Assembly (NCBI RefSeq): GCF_041320595.1
Contig: NZ_CP166625.1
Coordinates: 1,561,501-1,625,500 of the forward strand
Direction of reading: 5' to 3'
DNA: 64,000 nt
Source of the DNA: Pleomorphomonas sp. PLEO
GTDB taxonomy: Bacteria; Pseudomonadota; Alphaproteobacteria; Rhizobiales; Pleomorphomonadaceae
Every line of letters starts with the position of its first letter. The stretch's first letter is position 1. A program made the position numbers and the translations under genes. The notes beneath the pieces were generated by a model. That model had not been told where the DNA came from. It searched no databases and saw only the letters and a program-made list of their open reading frames with translations. Below, piece by piece: positions 33,760 to 42,826 of the stretch.

Positions 33760-35292
33760 ATGCGCATCCGGCTTATCGTTCTGGCCGTTATCTCTCTGTG
33801 TCTGGCGCCTTTCTTGGTGGCCCAGATCTTCGCTGCGCATAAGGAAAGAGCGGACGCGCTGGCGCGGGTGGAGCAGAACGTGAAACTGTCTGTCGAACGC
33901 GTTCAAGAGCTTCTTAAGGACACGCAAGCCGATATTGAGAATATAGCCCAGAATATATCGATCAGTAACGCCTATGCGGATACATCTCCGGAAACATGCC
34001 ATGATCGTCTGTCTAAGATAGCCAGATTATACGAGAATGTCTCTCATATCTCTATTCTGACGGCCCAGGAAATTGTCTATTGCTCTTCGCTTTCTGGTGT
34101 CTCTGGTGTCCAAGCGGATCATTCCGGAGATTTTATCAGAAGCATGCACGGCAACGATACGCTATGGGGCGAGACGCGGATCAGCCGGATCTCCAACACG
34201 TTGGTCGTTCCGTCTGCGACGGCCATTCGCAATGGCGTCGATGTCGATTACTTCGTGGTCGCTTCGGTGGCGGCCCAGACGATGCTGCGCAAGGCGCTGG
34301 CTTTGCTCGACGTCTCATTGACGGAAGCGGCCCTGATCGACAATCAGGGGGTGGTTCTGGCGTCGGAGCATTTCTCTTCGCCGAAGACGGCAATTGGCAC
34401 CGATCTCATACGCAGAAGCCTCGCGGTGTCTTCCGGCGTCATCTCCGACACTACATCGGCCGATGGATGGTATTATGCGGGTGTCGTCAAGCTTCCGATG
34501 AATAACTCGCGAATTGTCTTCATCGCGCCTCTGAAGAGCGAATATGATCGTGCCAAGAGAAATCTGAGTCAGGCAATCATATCGGCCATTATCGAGACTC
34601 TGATCCTGGCCTCCCTGGTGATGTTTTCGGTGGAGTTCTTATTTATTCGGAACCTCCGCCGCATCGGCGCGCTTGCCACCGAAATAACTGAAGGCCAGCA
34701 AGGGCGGCGGATATCGATCAAGTCGCATATCCCCGACTTCAAAGCGCTCGTCTCGGCGCTCAACCTGATGGTGGACAAGCTTGAGGATACGAGCCGTCAG
34801 GACGCCCTGACGGGGATCGCCAATCGGCGCGCGCTCGATAGCCATATGGCACTTTGCGATCAACTGCTGTCCGACGGGAAGGGGCCGATCGCGGTGGCCA
34901 TGATCGATATCGACAATTTCAAACTGTTCAACGACAGGTTCGGCCACGCCTCGGGTGACAAGGCCTTGCAGAGGGTTGGGCTAGCCTTGCGAAAGTTTGC
35001 CCGGCGCCAGGATGAAATCGCGGCGCGCTATGGCGGCGAGGAGTTCACGCTGGTGCTGAACGACAGCGATCCGGACCGGCTGCGGTCGCATCTCGACGCA
35101 GCGCGGCGGGCGGTGGAAGATCTCGATATCCCGCATCCGGACTCGCCTCATGGCCGCGTCACGGTCAGCATCGGCTATGCGTTTGCTTTACCGGGGACGG
35201 CCATGCAGCAAGCCATCGAGCGCGCCGACGAAGCGCTCTATCGGTCCAAGGCCGCCGGTCGCAACCGGATCAGCGGCGAAGGCACGCTTTGA
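33760..35292 (+). CDS. membrane diguanylate cyclase (extracytoplasmic sensor + HAMP + GGDEF)
   Basis: A 510-residue protein. A first membrane helix (residues 4-24) is followed by a periplasmic sensor of about 240 residues with a dCACHE-like layout, a second helix (AIISAIIETLILASLVMFSV, about 270-295), a HAMP-like linker, and a GGDEF domain. The active-site loop is GGEEF at about 425-429 with DPLTG-like DALTGIANRR before it, so it should make cyclic di-GMP from two GTP. No RxxD inhibitory site is seen in the expected place. The start at 33760 is chosen because GGGGGTAGG precedes it; ATG 33733 is possible. GC is lower than in neighbouring genes. Confidence 0.9.
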   Translation: MRIRLIVLAVISLCLAPFLVAQIFAAHKERADALARVEQNVKLSVERVQELLKDTQADIENIAQNISISNAYADTSPETCHDRLSKIARLYENVSHISILTAQEIVYCSSLSGVSGVQADHSGDFIRSMHGNDTLWGETRISRISNTLVVPSATAIRNGVDVDYFVVASVAAQTMLRKALALLDVSLTEAALIDNQGVVLASEHFSSPKTAIGTDLIRRSLAVSSGVISDTTSADGWYYAGVVKLPMNNSRIVFIAPLKSEYDRAKRNLSQAIISAIIETLILASLVMFSVEFLFIRNLRRIGALATEITEGQQGRRISIKSHIPDFKALVSALNLMVDKLEDTSRQDALTGIANRRALDSHMALCDQLLSDGKGPIAVAMIDIDNFKLFNDRFGHASGDKALQRVGLALRKFARRQDEIAARYGGEEFTLVLNDSDPDRLRSHLDAARRAVEDLDIPHPDSPHGRVTVSIGYAFALPGTAMQQAIERADEALYRSKAAGRNRISGEGTL

Positions 35293-35408
35293 GGCTGAGC
35301 GCTCCATCTCTTTGCTGGGATCGCTTCAGAAACGACAAAGCGCCCGAACCGGTCAGGTTTCGAGCGCTCAACGTCGTTTGGCTTTATCGGCTCCGCGCCG
35401 TCAGATCC

Positions 35409-35567
35409 TCAGAGGCCGAGGGTCCGGTTGAAGGAGCGGCGGCCGAGGTAGCGCTCGCGGGCTTCGAGGTCGTAGCGGTCGCTGGCCCCATTGAGGTAGG
35501 CCATGTCGCGTTCGGCTTGGCTGGGGATGCTGAAGAGCTTGGCGGTGCGCTTGAGAGTGGCGAACAT
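35409..35567 (-). CDS. DUF3563 family small protein
   Basis: A 52-residue protein of the DUF3563 type. The signature ERDMAYLNGASDRYDLEARERY (AxDxYDLExR pattern) is clear. These short proteins are common in alpha- and betaproteobacteria and have no known role. The reading frame is open further upstream, but the family starts at the ATG at 35567. AAAGGAAAA lies upstream. Confidence 0.8.
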   Translation of the reverse strand: MFATLKRTAKLFSIPSQAERDMAYLNGASDRYDLEARERYLGRRSFNRTLGL

Positions 35568-35756
35568 TTCGATTTTTCCTTTTCCTAGACCGGCGGTTTC
35601 CGGTCTCTGTCTCTGTTTTCTTTTTGCATCCTCAATATAGGGCCGGAAGCGCCGCGGACCTAATTGCAACTTCTGAAGGTCGCCTTCAGATTTTCTATAA
35701 GTAAAATTCCGTTAGCGCCTTCACATCGCCGCTTTCCGCATCGCCGGTTTCAGGGC

Positions 35757-36143
35757 TTAAGGAGCCGGTTTGCTTCTGCCGATGATATTGACTCGCTGGC
35801 ATGTTCCCGTCGCAGGCACGATCTCCAATTTATCGCCGACCTGGAAGCCATCGCGCGGCGTGCCTATCTCAAAGGAATATCTGCAGGAAATGGCTTCTCC
35901 TGTCGGCGAGGTTCTTGTGAAAGACAGGTCTGCCATCGTCACGATGGTCTTTTCCTTTCGGTGAACCTCCTTCTCCCAAACAGCTTCGATGGTTGCGACG
36001 GTGTGCGGGAAGTGACGGAGCCGCCAGAGGTAAAGGCCGCCTGCCATGGCGAAGACCACCAATGCAATAATGCCGCCCACGATATTGGCGGTCCTTTTTT
36101 GCTGAGGCGTCATCGAGCGGTAATTGATCCGAGGTCCAAACAT
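35757..36143 (-). CDS. DUF3592-like membrane protein
   Basis: A 128-residue protein with one membrane helix (IVGGIIALVVFAMAGGLYLW) followed by an extracytoplasmic beta domain (ATIEAVWEKEV, MADLSFTRTSPTGEAISCRY, FQVGDKLEIVPATG) typical of DUF3592. ATG 36143 or ATG 36113 could be the start; neither has a strong ribosome binding site. Function unknown. Confidence 0.65.
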   Translation of the reverse strand: MFGPRINYRSMTPQQKRTANIVGGIIALVVFAMAGGLYLWRLRHFPHTVATIEAVWEKEVHRKEKTIVTMADLSFTRTSPTGEAISCRYSFEIGTPRDGFQVGDKLEIVPATGTCQRVNIIGRSKPAP

Positions 36144-36264
36144 CAGGGTCGCCCGTGCAACTTCTGACAACTATAAGTTGGGCGTTGTGGGTGTGCAATG
36201 CAAAGCTTGCGGCTGCCTTGGTCGGGGGCGTCGTCAGGGCATTGATTTCCTGCAAGAAACGCCC

Positions 36265-36618
36265 TCACACCGCCGCTTTCCGCATCGCCAGCCAGCGGCC
36301 GGGCGTCATGCCGAAGGCGCCGCGGAAGTGGCGGGTGAAGTGGGCTTGGTCGGCGAAGCCTGCGTTGAGCGCGGCGTCGGCGAGGCGGTTGCCGGAGGCG
36401 ATGAGGCGCTTGGCGCGGTCGAGCCGGCGCATCACCAGAAAGCGGTGTGGGCTGGTGCCGGTGTGGCGGCGGAACTGCCGCGCCAGCTCGTAGCGGTCAA
36501 GGCCGGTGACCGCCTCCAGTGTTTCCGAGCGGACGGTCTCCGTGGCATGGCTTTCGAGGTAATCGCGAGCGCGCCGCACGGCTGTCTCGGCGGTGGCCGA
36601 CGCTTTCGCTTGTCTGAG
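36265..36618 (-). pseudogene. AraC family regulator, C-terminal DNA-binding part only
   Basis: About 117 residues of an AraC/XylS DNA-binding domain: the first helix-turn-helix LDRYELARQFRRHTGTSPHR and the second LADAALNAGFADQAHFTRHF, ending FGMTPGRWLAM. The N-terminal sensor half is missing. The frame has no plausible start codon at its 5' border, where a plus-strand DUF2000 gene begins, so it is a 5'-truncated remnant rather than a stand-alone MarA-like protein. Confidence 0.7.
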
Positions 36619-36624
36619 GCCGCC

Positions 36625-37031
36625 ATGTTCGACACCAAGATCGTCCTCGTCGTCCGCGATGACCTTGCCACCTGGCAGAAGCTCAACGTCACTGCCTTTC
36701 TGACGAGCGGCATCGTCGCGCAGGTGCCAACGATTATCGGGCAAGCCTACCGAGATGCGGCGGGGAATGTCTACAACCCGATGTCCATCCAGCCGATGGT
36801 GGTGCTGGTGGCCGACCAGGAGACGTTGCGCACCATCCATCGGCGGTCGCTGGAGCGCGGCGTGGTGACATCGGCCTATGTCGAGGAGATGTTCGCAACC
36901 GGCATGACGCCGCCAACCGCGAGGTGTTCGGTGAGTTCTCGCCGGAGGATGCCAAGCTGGTGGGCATCGCGATGCGGGCGGAGAAGAAGGTGGTCGACAA
37001 GATTACGAAGGGGGCGAAGATGCACCCGTGA
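36625..37031 (+). pseudogene. DUF2000 family gene with one-base deletion
   Basis: The frame from 36625 reads as a DUF2000 protein (MFDTKIVLVVRDDLATWQKL; IIGQAYRDAAGNVYNPMSIQ) up to ATG-coded Met near 36914, where it shifts. The family continuation HDAANREVFGEFSPEDAKLV appears in the next frame and ends properly at 37031 (KGAKMHP). A single missing C (GGCAT for GGCCAT near 36902) explains this. It is head-to-head with the truncated AraC remnant, its former likely regulator. Confidence 0.75.
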
Positions 37032-37130
37032 AGGGGAACGGGTTCGTCAATAAGTTGTAGACGCGACTCGCTTACCGTTGGCTCTCCGTCCATATCGGAC
37101 GGCACCAACCGGCGGGTTTCCGAGGCAGCG

Positions 37131-38015
37131 ATGATCCACAACGACCCCATGGACCTTTACCGTGCGCTGGGGCTGACCTCATCGGCGACCAGTGAGGAGA
37201 TCGCGGCGGCTTTCAGAAAGCGGGCGAAGGAAACCCACCCCGACAGCACGGGACAGGCGTCGGCCGACGCGTTCCGCGAGATTTCCGACGCCTATGACAT
37301 TCTGGGCGATCCGGTCCGCCGGCAGGAGTACGACAGGGCCGCCCAGGAGCTTTACGAACAGCAGGCTACCGAGGAGGCAGTGCAGCGACCCGAGCGGCGG
37401 GCAGCAGATCCGTCCCCATCCCGAGCAGTTCGATCCCGACTGCGACGGGCGATTGTGATCGTCTGGATACTGGTTGGCTGCCCGTTCGGCGTTTGGATAG
37501 CCTTGGAAGAAAAGGCCAACATGAAGGCCGAGACGGCACTTGCCCAGGAAAGGGACGCCGATATCTCGCGACGCTTTCCGACGTGCGCGAACCAGCCCGT
37601 CATGGGCACTTTTTTCGGGCCCGAGGGGCAACCCGTCGGTATCCATTCCCTGAGGATCGAGAACGAGACCTTGTACAACATGCTTGCTAAGGTTCGGGAC
37701 GTAAAGTCTGGTCGCGTCGTTGCGGCCTTCTTCATTCCTAGTGGGGGATCTTTCAAATACGGTTATATTTTCGACGGGCTCTATAAACTTCAGTATGCGT
37801 TTGGGAGTAAATTGGACGTTTCGTGCAGGAATTTATTGGAGCCAGTCGTTATCAGCGAGTCCAGGCTCAGGGAATTTACGCAGGATAATTACGGAGGTGG
37901 AGAGTATTATAGATTCACTTCCCTTCCGAAGGATTCCCCAGCCGAGTATGGTCGAAGTAGGCACCCAGCATATTACTATGTGCGTGTGCCGTTGGCGGAG
38001 TTCCTAAAGCCCTAG
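37131..38015 (+). CDS. J-domain (DnaJ-like) membrane protein
   Basis: A 294-residue protein with an N-terminal J domain (residues 7-70) including the HPD motif at 36-38, a basic linker, one membrane helix (AIVIVWILVGCPFGVWIAL, about 106-124) and a C-terminal domain of about 165 residues without known motif. The J domain should stimulate DnaK ATP hydrolysis at the membrane. Codon use and GC drop in the last third of the gene, suggesting a mosaic origin. GAGG before ATG 37131 supports that start. Confidence 0.83.
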   Translation: MIHNDPMDLYRALGLTSSATSEEIAAAFRKRAKETHPDSTGQASADAFREISDAYDILGDPVRRQEYDRAAQELYEQQATEEAVQRPERRAADPSPSRAVRSRLRRAIVIVWILVGCPFGVWIALEEKANMKAETALAQERDADISRRFPTCANQPVMGTFFGPEGQPVGIHSLRIENETLYNMLAKVRDVKSGRVVAAFFIPSGGSFKYGYIFDGLYKLQYAFGSKLDVSCRNLLEPVVISESRLREFTQDNYGGGEYYRFTSLPKDSPAEYGRSRHPAYYYVRVPLAEFLKP

Positions 38016-38160
38016 GCAATCATTTTGATCCGCGTAGTGGTAACGGATCAGCATGAGGCTGCCAGCAGGATACGAGGCGCAGCGGCATCCATCCTGACGG
38101 CCAGCCCTCCCGTCACGCGTCCCAACAACGCCAGCGTGAATCCCAACTTGGCATATGTTC

Positions 38161-38188
38161 TTGCCATTTGGCGTAATGCGCCTATATT
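38161..38188 (+). promoter_or_regulatory. promoter of the RES/Xre operon
   Basis: TTGCCA (38161-38166), a 16-base spacer and TATATT (38183-38188) form a promoter. GGCGTAATGCGCC (38170-38182) inside the spacer is a GGCG/CGCC inverted repeat suitable for antitoxin binding. Confidence 0.5.
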
Positions 38189-38211
38189 CACGACAAATGA
38201 CAGGACGTGCC

Positions 38212-38628
38212 ATGCTGCTGCAACCCATCGAAGCCACTCCGATCGAGCGTACCGAGAGCGCCGCCATCACCGACGAGGAAGCGGCAGCGCTCGCGCGGGC
38301 GACGGTCAATCTGTTCAAGGCGTGGAAGCTCAGCGATGCCGAGGCGACGACGCTCCTGGGCGGGCTGTCGACGCGCACCTGGGCGCGGTGGAAGGAGGGC
38401 AGCATCGGCCGGATCGACCGCGACCTCCGCATGCGCATGGCGCACCTGATGGGCATCCACAAAGGGCTGCGCTACCTCTTCAAGGAGCCGGCGCGCGGCT
38501 ACGAGTGGGTGAGGAAGCCCAACGACACCTTCGATGGCAAGTCGGCGCTTGAGCTGATGCTGCGCGGCGAGCTGTCGGACCTTGCCGATATGCGCGCCTA
38601 TCTCGACGCCGAGCGGGGCGCGTGGTGA
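38212..38628 (+). CDS. RES-Xre module antitoxin (MbcA/ParS-like)
   Basis: A 138-residue antitoxin. The N-terminal helix-turn-helix-like part (LFKAWKLSDAEATTLLGGLS) and the C-terminal DUF2384 part (RMRMAHLMGIHKGLRYLF; WVRKPNDTFDGKSALELMLR) are both typical of the Xre/MbcA/ParS antitoxins paired with RES toxins. AGGA at 38202-38205 supports ATG 38212; ATG 38197 is an alternative that would be nearly leaderless. It neutralises the RES toxin encoded next. Confidence 0.88.
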   Translation: MLLQPIEATPIERTESAAITDEEAAALARATVNLFKAWKLSDAEATTLLGGLSTRTWARWKEGSIGRIDRDLRMRMAHLMGIHKGLRYLFKEPARGYEWVRKPNDTFDGKSALELMLRGELSDLADMRAYLDAERGAW

Positions 38629-38645
38629 CGGGGGAGGTCGCTGGG

Positions 38646-39356
38646 GTGGTTCGGCGGCGGGTGTCCTGGCCGAAGACCTATCGGATCATCCGCTCGATCC
38701 ATCCGCCGATCGACCTGTTCGAGGATATCGCCGACCCGCACGACTGGGAGGCGCTGGCTTCCGTCGAGGCGAAGACCAATCCGCGGGTGCGCGGCCTGAT
38801 CGGCGATCTTTCCAAGGTGCCGAAGAACCGGCGCGTCGGCGGCCTCGGCGCCAGCCTAGTGATGGCGCCCTTCGTTCACGCATCGCCCTTGCGGCCCGGC
38901 CGCTTCACCGACGGCAGCTATGGCCTCTACTACGCCGGCGACAGCGAGGACGTGGCGATCGCCGAGACCATCCATCACCACCAGCGCTTCATGGTGGCGA
39001 CGAAGGAAGCGCCGGGCTGGACCTCGGATTTCCGCGTGCTGGTGGGGGCGGTGGATCGCGAACTCGACGACGTCAGCGCGGTGCCGGGGGCACTCGACCC
39101 GGACGATTACAGCGCCTCGCAGGCTCTGGGGCGTGAGCTGCGGGCCGCCGGCAGCGACGGCGTGGTCTATCCGAGCGTGCGCGGGGCCGGCGGCTGGTGC
39201 ATCGGCATTTTCTGGCCGGATGTGATCCCGGTGCCGGTGCAGGGCGCGCACTACTGCTATCACTGGAACGGGACACGGGTGGATTTCGTCAAGCGCTACG
39301 AGGCGGACGAGGCGAACACGGTGTTCGAGGTGATCACGCCGACGCGCGAGAGCTGA
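38646..39356 (+). CDS. RES domain toxin
   Basis: A RES-family toxin of 236 residues. The conserved arginine, glutamate and serine regions are seen in TYRIIRSIHPP, GLYYAGDSEDVAIAETIHH (with the glutamate) and GSDGVVYPSVRGAGGWCIGI (with the serine). RES toxins degrade NAD+, leading to growth arrest. GTG 38646 has GGGGGAGG at a normal distance; GTG 38622, overlapping the antitoxin end, is also possible. Operon with the preceding antitoxin. Confidence 0.88.
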   Translation: MVRRRVSWPKTYRIIRSIHPPIDLFEDIADPHDWEALASVEAKTNPRVRGLIGDLSKVPKNRRVGGLGASLVMAPFVHASPLRPGRFTDGSYGLYYAGDSEDVAIAETIHHHQRFMVATKEAPGWTSDFRVLVGAVDRELDDVSAVPGALDPDDYSASQALGRELRAAGSDGVVYPSVRGAGGWCIGIFWPDVIPVPVQGAHYCYHWNGTRVDFVKRYEADEANTVFEVITPTRES

Positions 39357-39375
39357 AAAATCCGCCCGTCAGGCT

Positions 39376-39636
39376 GTGGCCGATCGATCGGGGCATGTGG
39401 TGGGCATCGTGGTCGCCAAGTCGAACCTAGCTCCGCGCGGCACCGCCGAGCATCCTGACATCGAGGTGATCCAGAACGTCAACTTCGCCATCAAGGCCGG
39501 CATGGCGCAGTTCTTCCTGGACGCTAATCAGGTCCACTGTGACGTCGAAGCGCCGGGCAACGACCTGAAGACGCCGGATGTGGCCGACGTCGCCCGGAAT
39601 TTCTCCGTGCAGGTGGCGTGCGAGGTGAAGAAGTAG
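39376..39636 (+). pseudogene. C-terminal remnant of a trypsin-like serine protease
   Basis: The sequence GHVVGIVVAKSNL, then IQNVNFAIKAGMAQFFLDAN, matches the end of trypsin-like peptidases of the kind found as S1C-like proteins. The catalytic part that should precede (with GxSGSP) is missing; the RES toxin gene ends directly upstream. It is a leftover. Confidence 0.6.
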
Positions 39637-39639
39637 CGC

Positions 39640-40527
39640 TCACGCTGCGACGGCCCGCTCGCGCGAGGCCTTGAGGTCGCGGCCGGGCGGCTGGCCGAAC
39701 AGCCTGGCATATTCGCGGTTGAACTGCTGCACGCTTTCGTAGCCCACCTCATAGGCCGCGAGGCTGGCGCTTCGGCCTTCCGCCAGCATCAGCCGCCGGG
39801 CTTCGATGAGGCGCAGCTGCTTTTGGAATTGCAGCGGCGACAGCGAGGTGATCGCCTTGAAATGCTGGTGGAAGGCCGAGGGGCTGAGGCCGGCGATGTC
39901 GGCAAGCTGTTCCACCCGGACGGGCGCGGCATAATCGGCCCTGAGCACGGCGATGGCGCGGGAGATACGCTGGGCGTGGCTGCCCGTGACGCCGAGGCCA
40001 CGCATGGCGCCGCCGTGCCGGCCGGCCAGCAGCCAGTAGTGCAACTCGCGCAACAGCTGGTTTCCAATGACGGGAAGGGCGGCCGGCCGCTCCATCAGCC
40101 GCATCAGGCGCAGCGCGGCATCCGCCACCTCGGCATCGGTCGGCTCGATCCGGACGGCCGGGCCCGGCTCGGGCGCGGCGGCCATTTCGACGGAGAGCTC
40201 CTCGATCACCTTGAGGTCGAGCTCCAGCACCAGCGAGAAATAGGGCACGGCGCCGCTGGCACGGGTGATCTGGCTGACGGTGGGCACGTCGGCCGAGATG
40301 AGCAAGGACTCGCCGGCGCCGAAATCCAGCGTCTGCCGGCCGATGGTCACCCGCTTGCCGCCTTGGAGGACCAGCGCCACCAGTGGCCGGTTGATCGCAT
40401 ATTGCAGCGCGCTGGGCAGCATGGCGCGGATGACGGTGAGGCCAGCGATCGGCGTCGCGGCGACGCCAGCCTCATCGGCATGGGCGGCGGCGTGGCGACG
40501 CACGGCGGAGAGCAGCGTTTCGATCAT
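39640..40527 (-). CDS. AraC family transcriptional regulator
   Basis: A 295-residue regulator with an AraC_N-type sensor domain (ALVLQGGKRVTIGRQTLDFG; SLLISADVPTVSQITRASG) and a C-terminal double helix-turn-helix (QLADIAGLSPSAFHQHFKAI; LAAYEVGYESVQQFNREYAR). This subgroup often sits next to and controls a short-chain dehydrogenase, and the SDR gene at 40742 is divergent with a 214-bp shared region. Effector unknown. Confidence 0.92.
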   Translation of the reverse strand: MIETLLSAVRRHAAAHADEAGVAATPIAGLTVIRAMLPSALQYAINRPLVALVLQGGKRVTIGRQTLDFGAGESLLISADVPTVSQITRASGAVPYFSLVLELDLKVIEELSVEMAAAPEPGPAVRIEPTDAEVADAALRLMRLMERPAALPVIGNQLLRELHYWLLAGRHGGAMRGLGVTGSHAQRISRAIAVLRADYAAPVRVEQLADIAGLSPSAFHQHFKAITSLSPLQFQKQLRLIEARRLMLAEGRSASLAAYEVGYESVQQFNREYARLFGQPPGRDLKASRERAVAA

Positions 40528-40741
40528 GTCGGGAAGTTAGGCACATCGGCCTCGCGTGCGCAAGATGGCGCGGAGAATCAGGCAAAGATGCGCGAGCTTT
40601 GGGCAAAGCGTGGTGTTGGTGGAATTGGTGTCGGTGGTCGCATTCGTGAAGGATCAGGCAAAAAGCGGCCAGTATCGGGCAACCACGCCGGAGCCGTTCG
40701 GGCGATCATCCGTCCGTCAAACCGAACCAAGGAGACAGTCC

Positions 40742-41494
40742 ATGACCATCGCTCTCATCACCGGCGCCAACCGTGGCCTCGGCCGCAATGTTGCCCTCAG
40801 CATCGCCCAGCGCGGCGGCGACGTGATCGTCACCTATCGCGGCAGCAAGGCGGAAGCGGACGCGGTGGTGTTCGAAGCCAAGGCTCTCGGCCGCAAGGCG
40901 GTGGCGCTGAAGCTCGACGTCAGCGATTTCAGGAGCTTCCCGGCTTTCGCCGAGACGCTGCGTACGACCCTTCAGGAGGTGTGGGGCCGCGACAGCTTCG
41001 ACCACCTCGTCAACAACGCCGGTCATGGCGAGATGGCGGCCTTTTCGGAGACCACCGAAGCGCAGTTCGACGGCCTGTTCGCCGTGCATGTGAAGGGCGT
41101 GTTCTTCCTGACGCAGGCGCTGCTGCCGTTGATTGCCGACGGCGGCCGCATCATCACCTATTCCTCGGGGCTGACGCGCGTCTCCTATCCCGGCTTTTCG
41201 GCCTACGCGGCGGCCAAGGGCGCCATCGAGATCCTGACGATTTATCTCGCCAGGGAACTCGGGGCGCGCGGCATCACCGCCAACTGCGTGGCGCCCGGGG
41301 CGATTGCCACCGACTTCCTGGGTGGGGCGGTGCGCGACACCCCCGAATACAACGAAGCCTTCGCCAACATGATCGCCTTGGGCCGCGTCGGCCTGCCCGA
41401 CGATATCGGCCCAATGATCGCCAGCTTGTTGGGCGAGGACAATCACTGGGTCACCGCCCAGCGGATCGAGGTATCGGGCGGTCAGGTGATCTGA
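40742..41494 (+). CDS. SDR family oxidoreductase
   Basis: A 250-residue short-chain dehydrogenase with TGANRGLG (nucleotide binding), NNAGHGEM, and the catalytic YAAAK. The helix before the end carries the usual GRVGLPDDIG segment and it ends in SGGQVI. The start is the ATG at 40742 after AAGGAGA. It is divergent from the AraC regulator, probably its regulator. Substrate unknown. Confidence 0.9.
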   Translation: MTIALITGANRGLGRNVALSIAQRGGDVIVTYRGSKAEADAVVFEAKALGRKAVALKLDVSDFRSFPAFAETLRTTLQEVWGRDSFDHLVNNAGHGEMAAFSETTEAQFDGLFAVHVKGVFFLTQALLPLIADGGRIITYSSGLTRVSYPGFSAYAAAKGAIEILTIYLARELGARGITANCVAPGAIATDFLGGAVRDTPEYNEAFANMIALGRVGLPDDIGPMIASLLGEDNHWVTAQRIEVSGGQVI

Positions 41495-41506
41495 TCGGCA
41501 AGCGGC

Positions 41507-41545
41507 AGAGCTTTTCCGGCGATCCGTTTTTGCCGGAAAAGCTCT
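41507..41545. repeat. intergenic palindrome, terminator-like
   Basis: AGAGCTTTTCCGGC (41507-41520) and GCCGGAAAAGCTCT (41532-41545) form a perfect 14-bp stem with an 11-base T-rich loop, 12 bases after the SDR stop. The following stretch with GACGCAAAACCG resembles the intergenic repeats scattered through Rhizobiales genomes. It probably ends the SDR transcript. Confidence 0.65.
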
Positions 41546-41641
41546 ATCTCTTTGTTTTCTGACGCAAAACCGTAACATGGGTGTGCTGGAATTGCCTTTC
41601 ATGCCGCGCCGGACGTCCGGCCTCTGCCATGCCGGGTTTTG

Positions 41642-42826
41642 ATGCCGCTCCTCTCGCCCACCGTTCGCGCCGTTGCCGCCCTGTCGGTGACCCAGCTTCT
41701 CGGCTGGGGCGCGACGTTCTGGCTGCCGGCCGTCACCGGGCCGGCGATGGCCGGCGATCTCGGCATCACCTTGCCCATGGTGATGGCCGGGCCGACGGTG
41801 ATGCTCGTGGTGATGGCTCTGACGTCCTGGCCGCTGAGCGCCAGCTTCGAGCGCTACGGCGCACGGCCGATCATGGTGCTGGGGTCGCTGATGGGCGCGG
41901 CGGGCCTTATGGTCATCAGCCTTGCCGCGGGGCCGATATCCTATGGCCTCGCCTGGGTTATCCTCGGTCTTGCCGGGGCCGGCATGCTGACGACGCCGGC
42001 GCAGATCGCGGTGACCGAGATCGCCGGCGAAAAGGCACGCTCGGCGCTCGGCATGCTGATCCTGGCCGGCGGGCTGACCTCGACCATCGTCTGGCCGCTC
42101 ACCGGGCTGATGCAGGCCGCCTGGGGCTGGCGCGCGACGACGCTCGTCTATGCCGGCCTGACGCTGCTCGTTTGCGCCCCGCTGCATTGGGCGGCGCTCG
42201 CCCGCCGGCCGCGCCAAAGGCCACAGGAGAAAGCCGGTTCGACCGATGAGCCCTCCGCCATCGACCGGCCTCGTTTCGTCCTCTTGGCCCTGAGCTTTGC
42301 CGCCAACGGCTTCTTCACCTGGGGCTTCGCGCTGACCATCATCATTCTGTTCGAGGCCGGCGGCCTCGATCACGCCAGCGCGCTGACGGCCGCCGCCTTG
42401 ATCGGCATCGCCCAATGGGCGGGGCGGATGATCGACATTGTCGGCGGCAAGCGCTGGTCGGGCTTTGTCACCGGTCTTGCCGCCTCGGCCTTGTTTCCCT
42501 TGAGCTTCATCGTTTTGCTGCTGACCAGCGGCTTCCTGGGCGCCGTGCTGTTTGCTACGCTTTACGGCATGGCCAGCGGCGCCACCGCCGTCGCCCGCGC
42601 CACGCTGCCGCTGCAAATCTTCCCCAAACAGGCCTATGCCCGCGCATCGGCCCAGCTGGCGGTGCCGCTCAACCTGTCGTTCGCCGCCGCGCCGCCGGTG
42701 TTCGCCGCCATCATGACATCATCGGGGCCGCACGCCGCCCTGTGGCTGGCCTTCGCCCTGTCGATCCTTGCCTCGTCGGCGCTGTTCGCCCTGTCGCTGC
42801 TGGAGCGGCGAAGGCCGGCGGGTTAG
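41642..42826 (+). CDS. MFS transporter
   Basis: A 394-residue major facilitator with twelve membrane segments in two halves joined by a charged loop (RRPRQRPQEKAGSTDEPS). The first half shows SVTQLLGWGATFWLPAVTGP and the ERYGARPIMVLGSL loop (the GxxxD/R-G-like loop 2-3). A small-molecule exporter is likely; the substrate is not evident. ATG 41642 is used; TTG 41639 lies one codon earlier. The 3' end overlaps the convergent LysR gene by 4 bp. Confidence 0.87.
   Translation: MPLLSPTVRAVAALSVTQLLGWGATFWLPAVTGPAMAGDLGITLPMVMAGPTVMLVVMALTSWPLSASFERYGARPIMVLGSLMGAAGLMVISLAAGPISYGLAWVILGLAGAGMLTTPAQIAVTEIAGEKARSALGMLILAGGLTSTIVWPLTGLMQAAWGWRATTLVYAGLTLLVCAPLHWAALARRPRQRPQEKAGSTDEPSAIDRPRFVLLALSFAANGFFTWGFALTIIILFEAGGLDHASALTAAALIGIAQWAGRMIDIVGGKRWSGFVTGLAASALFPLSFIVLLLTSGFLGAVLFATLYGMASGATAVARATLPLQIFPKQAYARASAQLAVPLNLSFAAAPPVFAAIMTSSGPHAALWLAFALSILASSALFALSLLERRRPAG

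Noticed and set aside
36619-36840. Upstream continuation of the AraC remnant frame
   Set aside because: It is antisense to the DUF2000 gene and does not resemble an AraC sensor domain.
40706-42616. Very long minus-strand frame (636 codons) opposite the SDR and MFS genes
   Set aside because: It is antisense to two clear genes, is rich in Arg, Gly, His and Gln, and has no domain. High third-position GC removes stop codons on the other strand.
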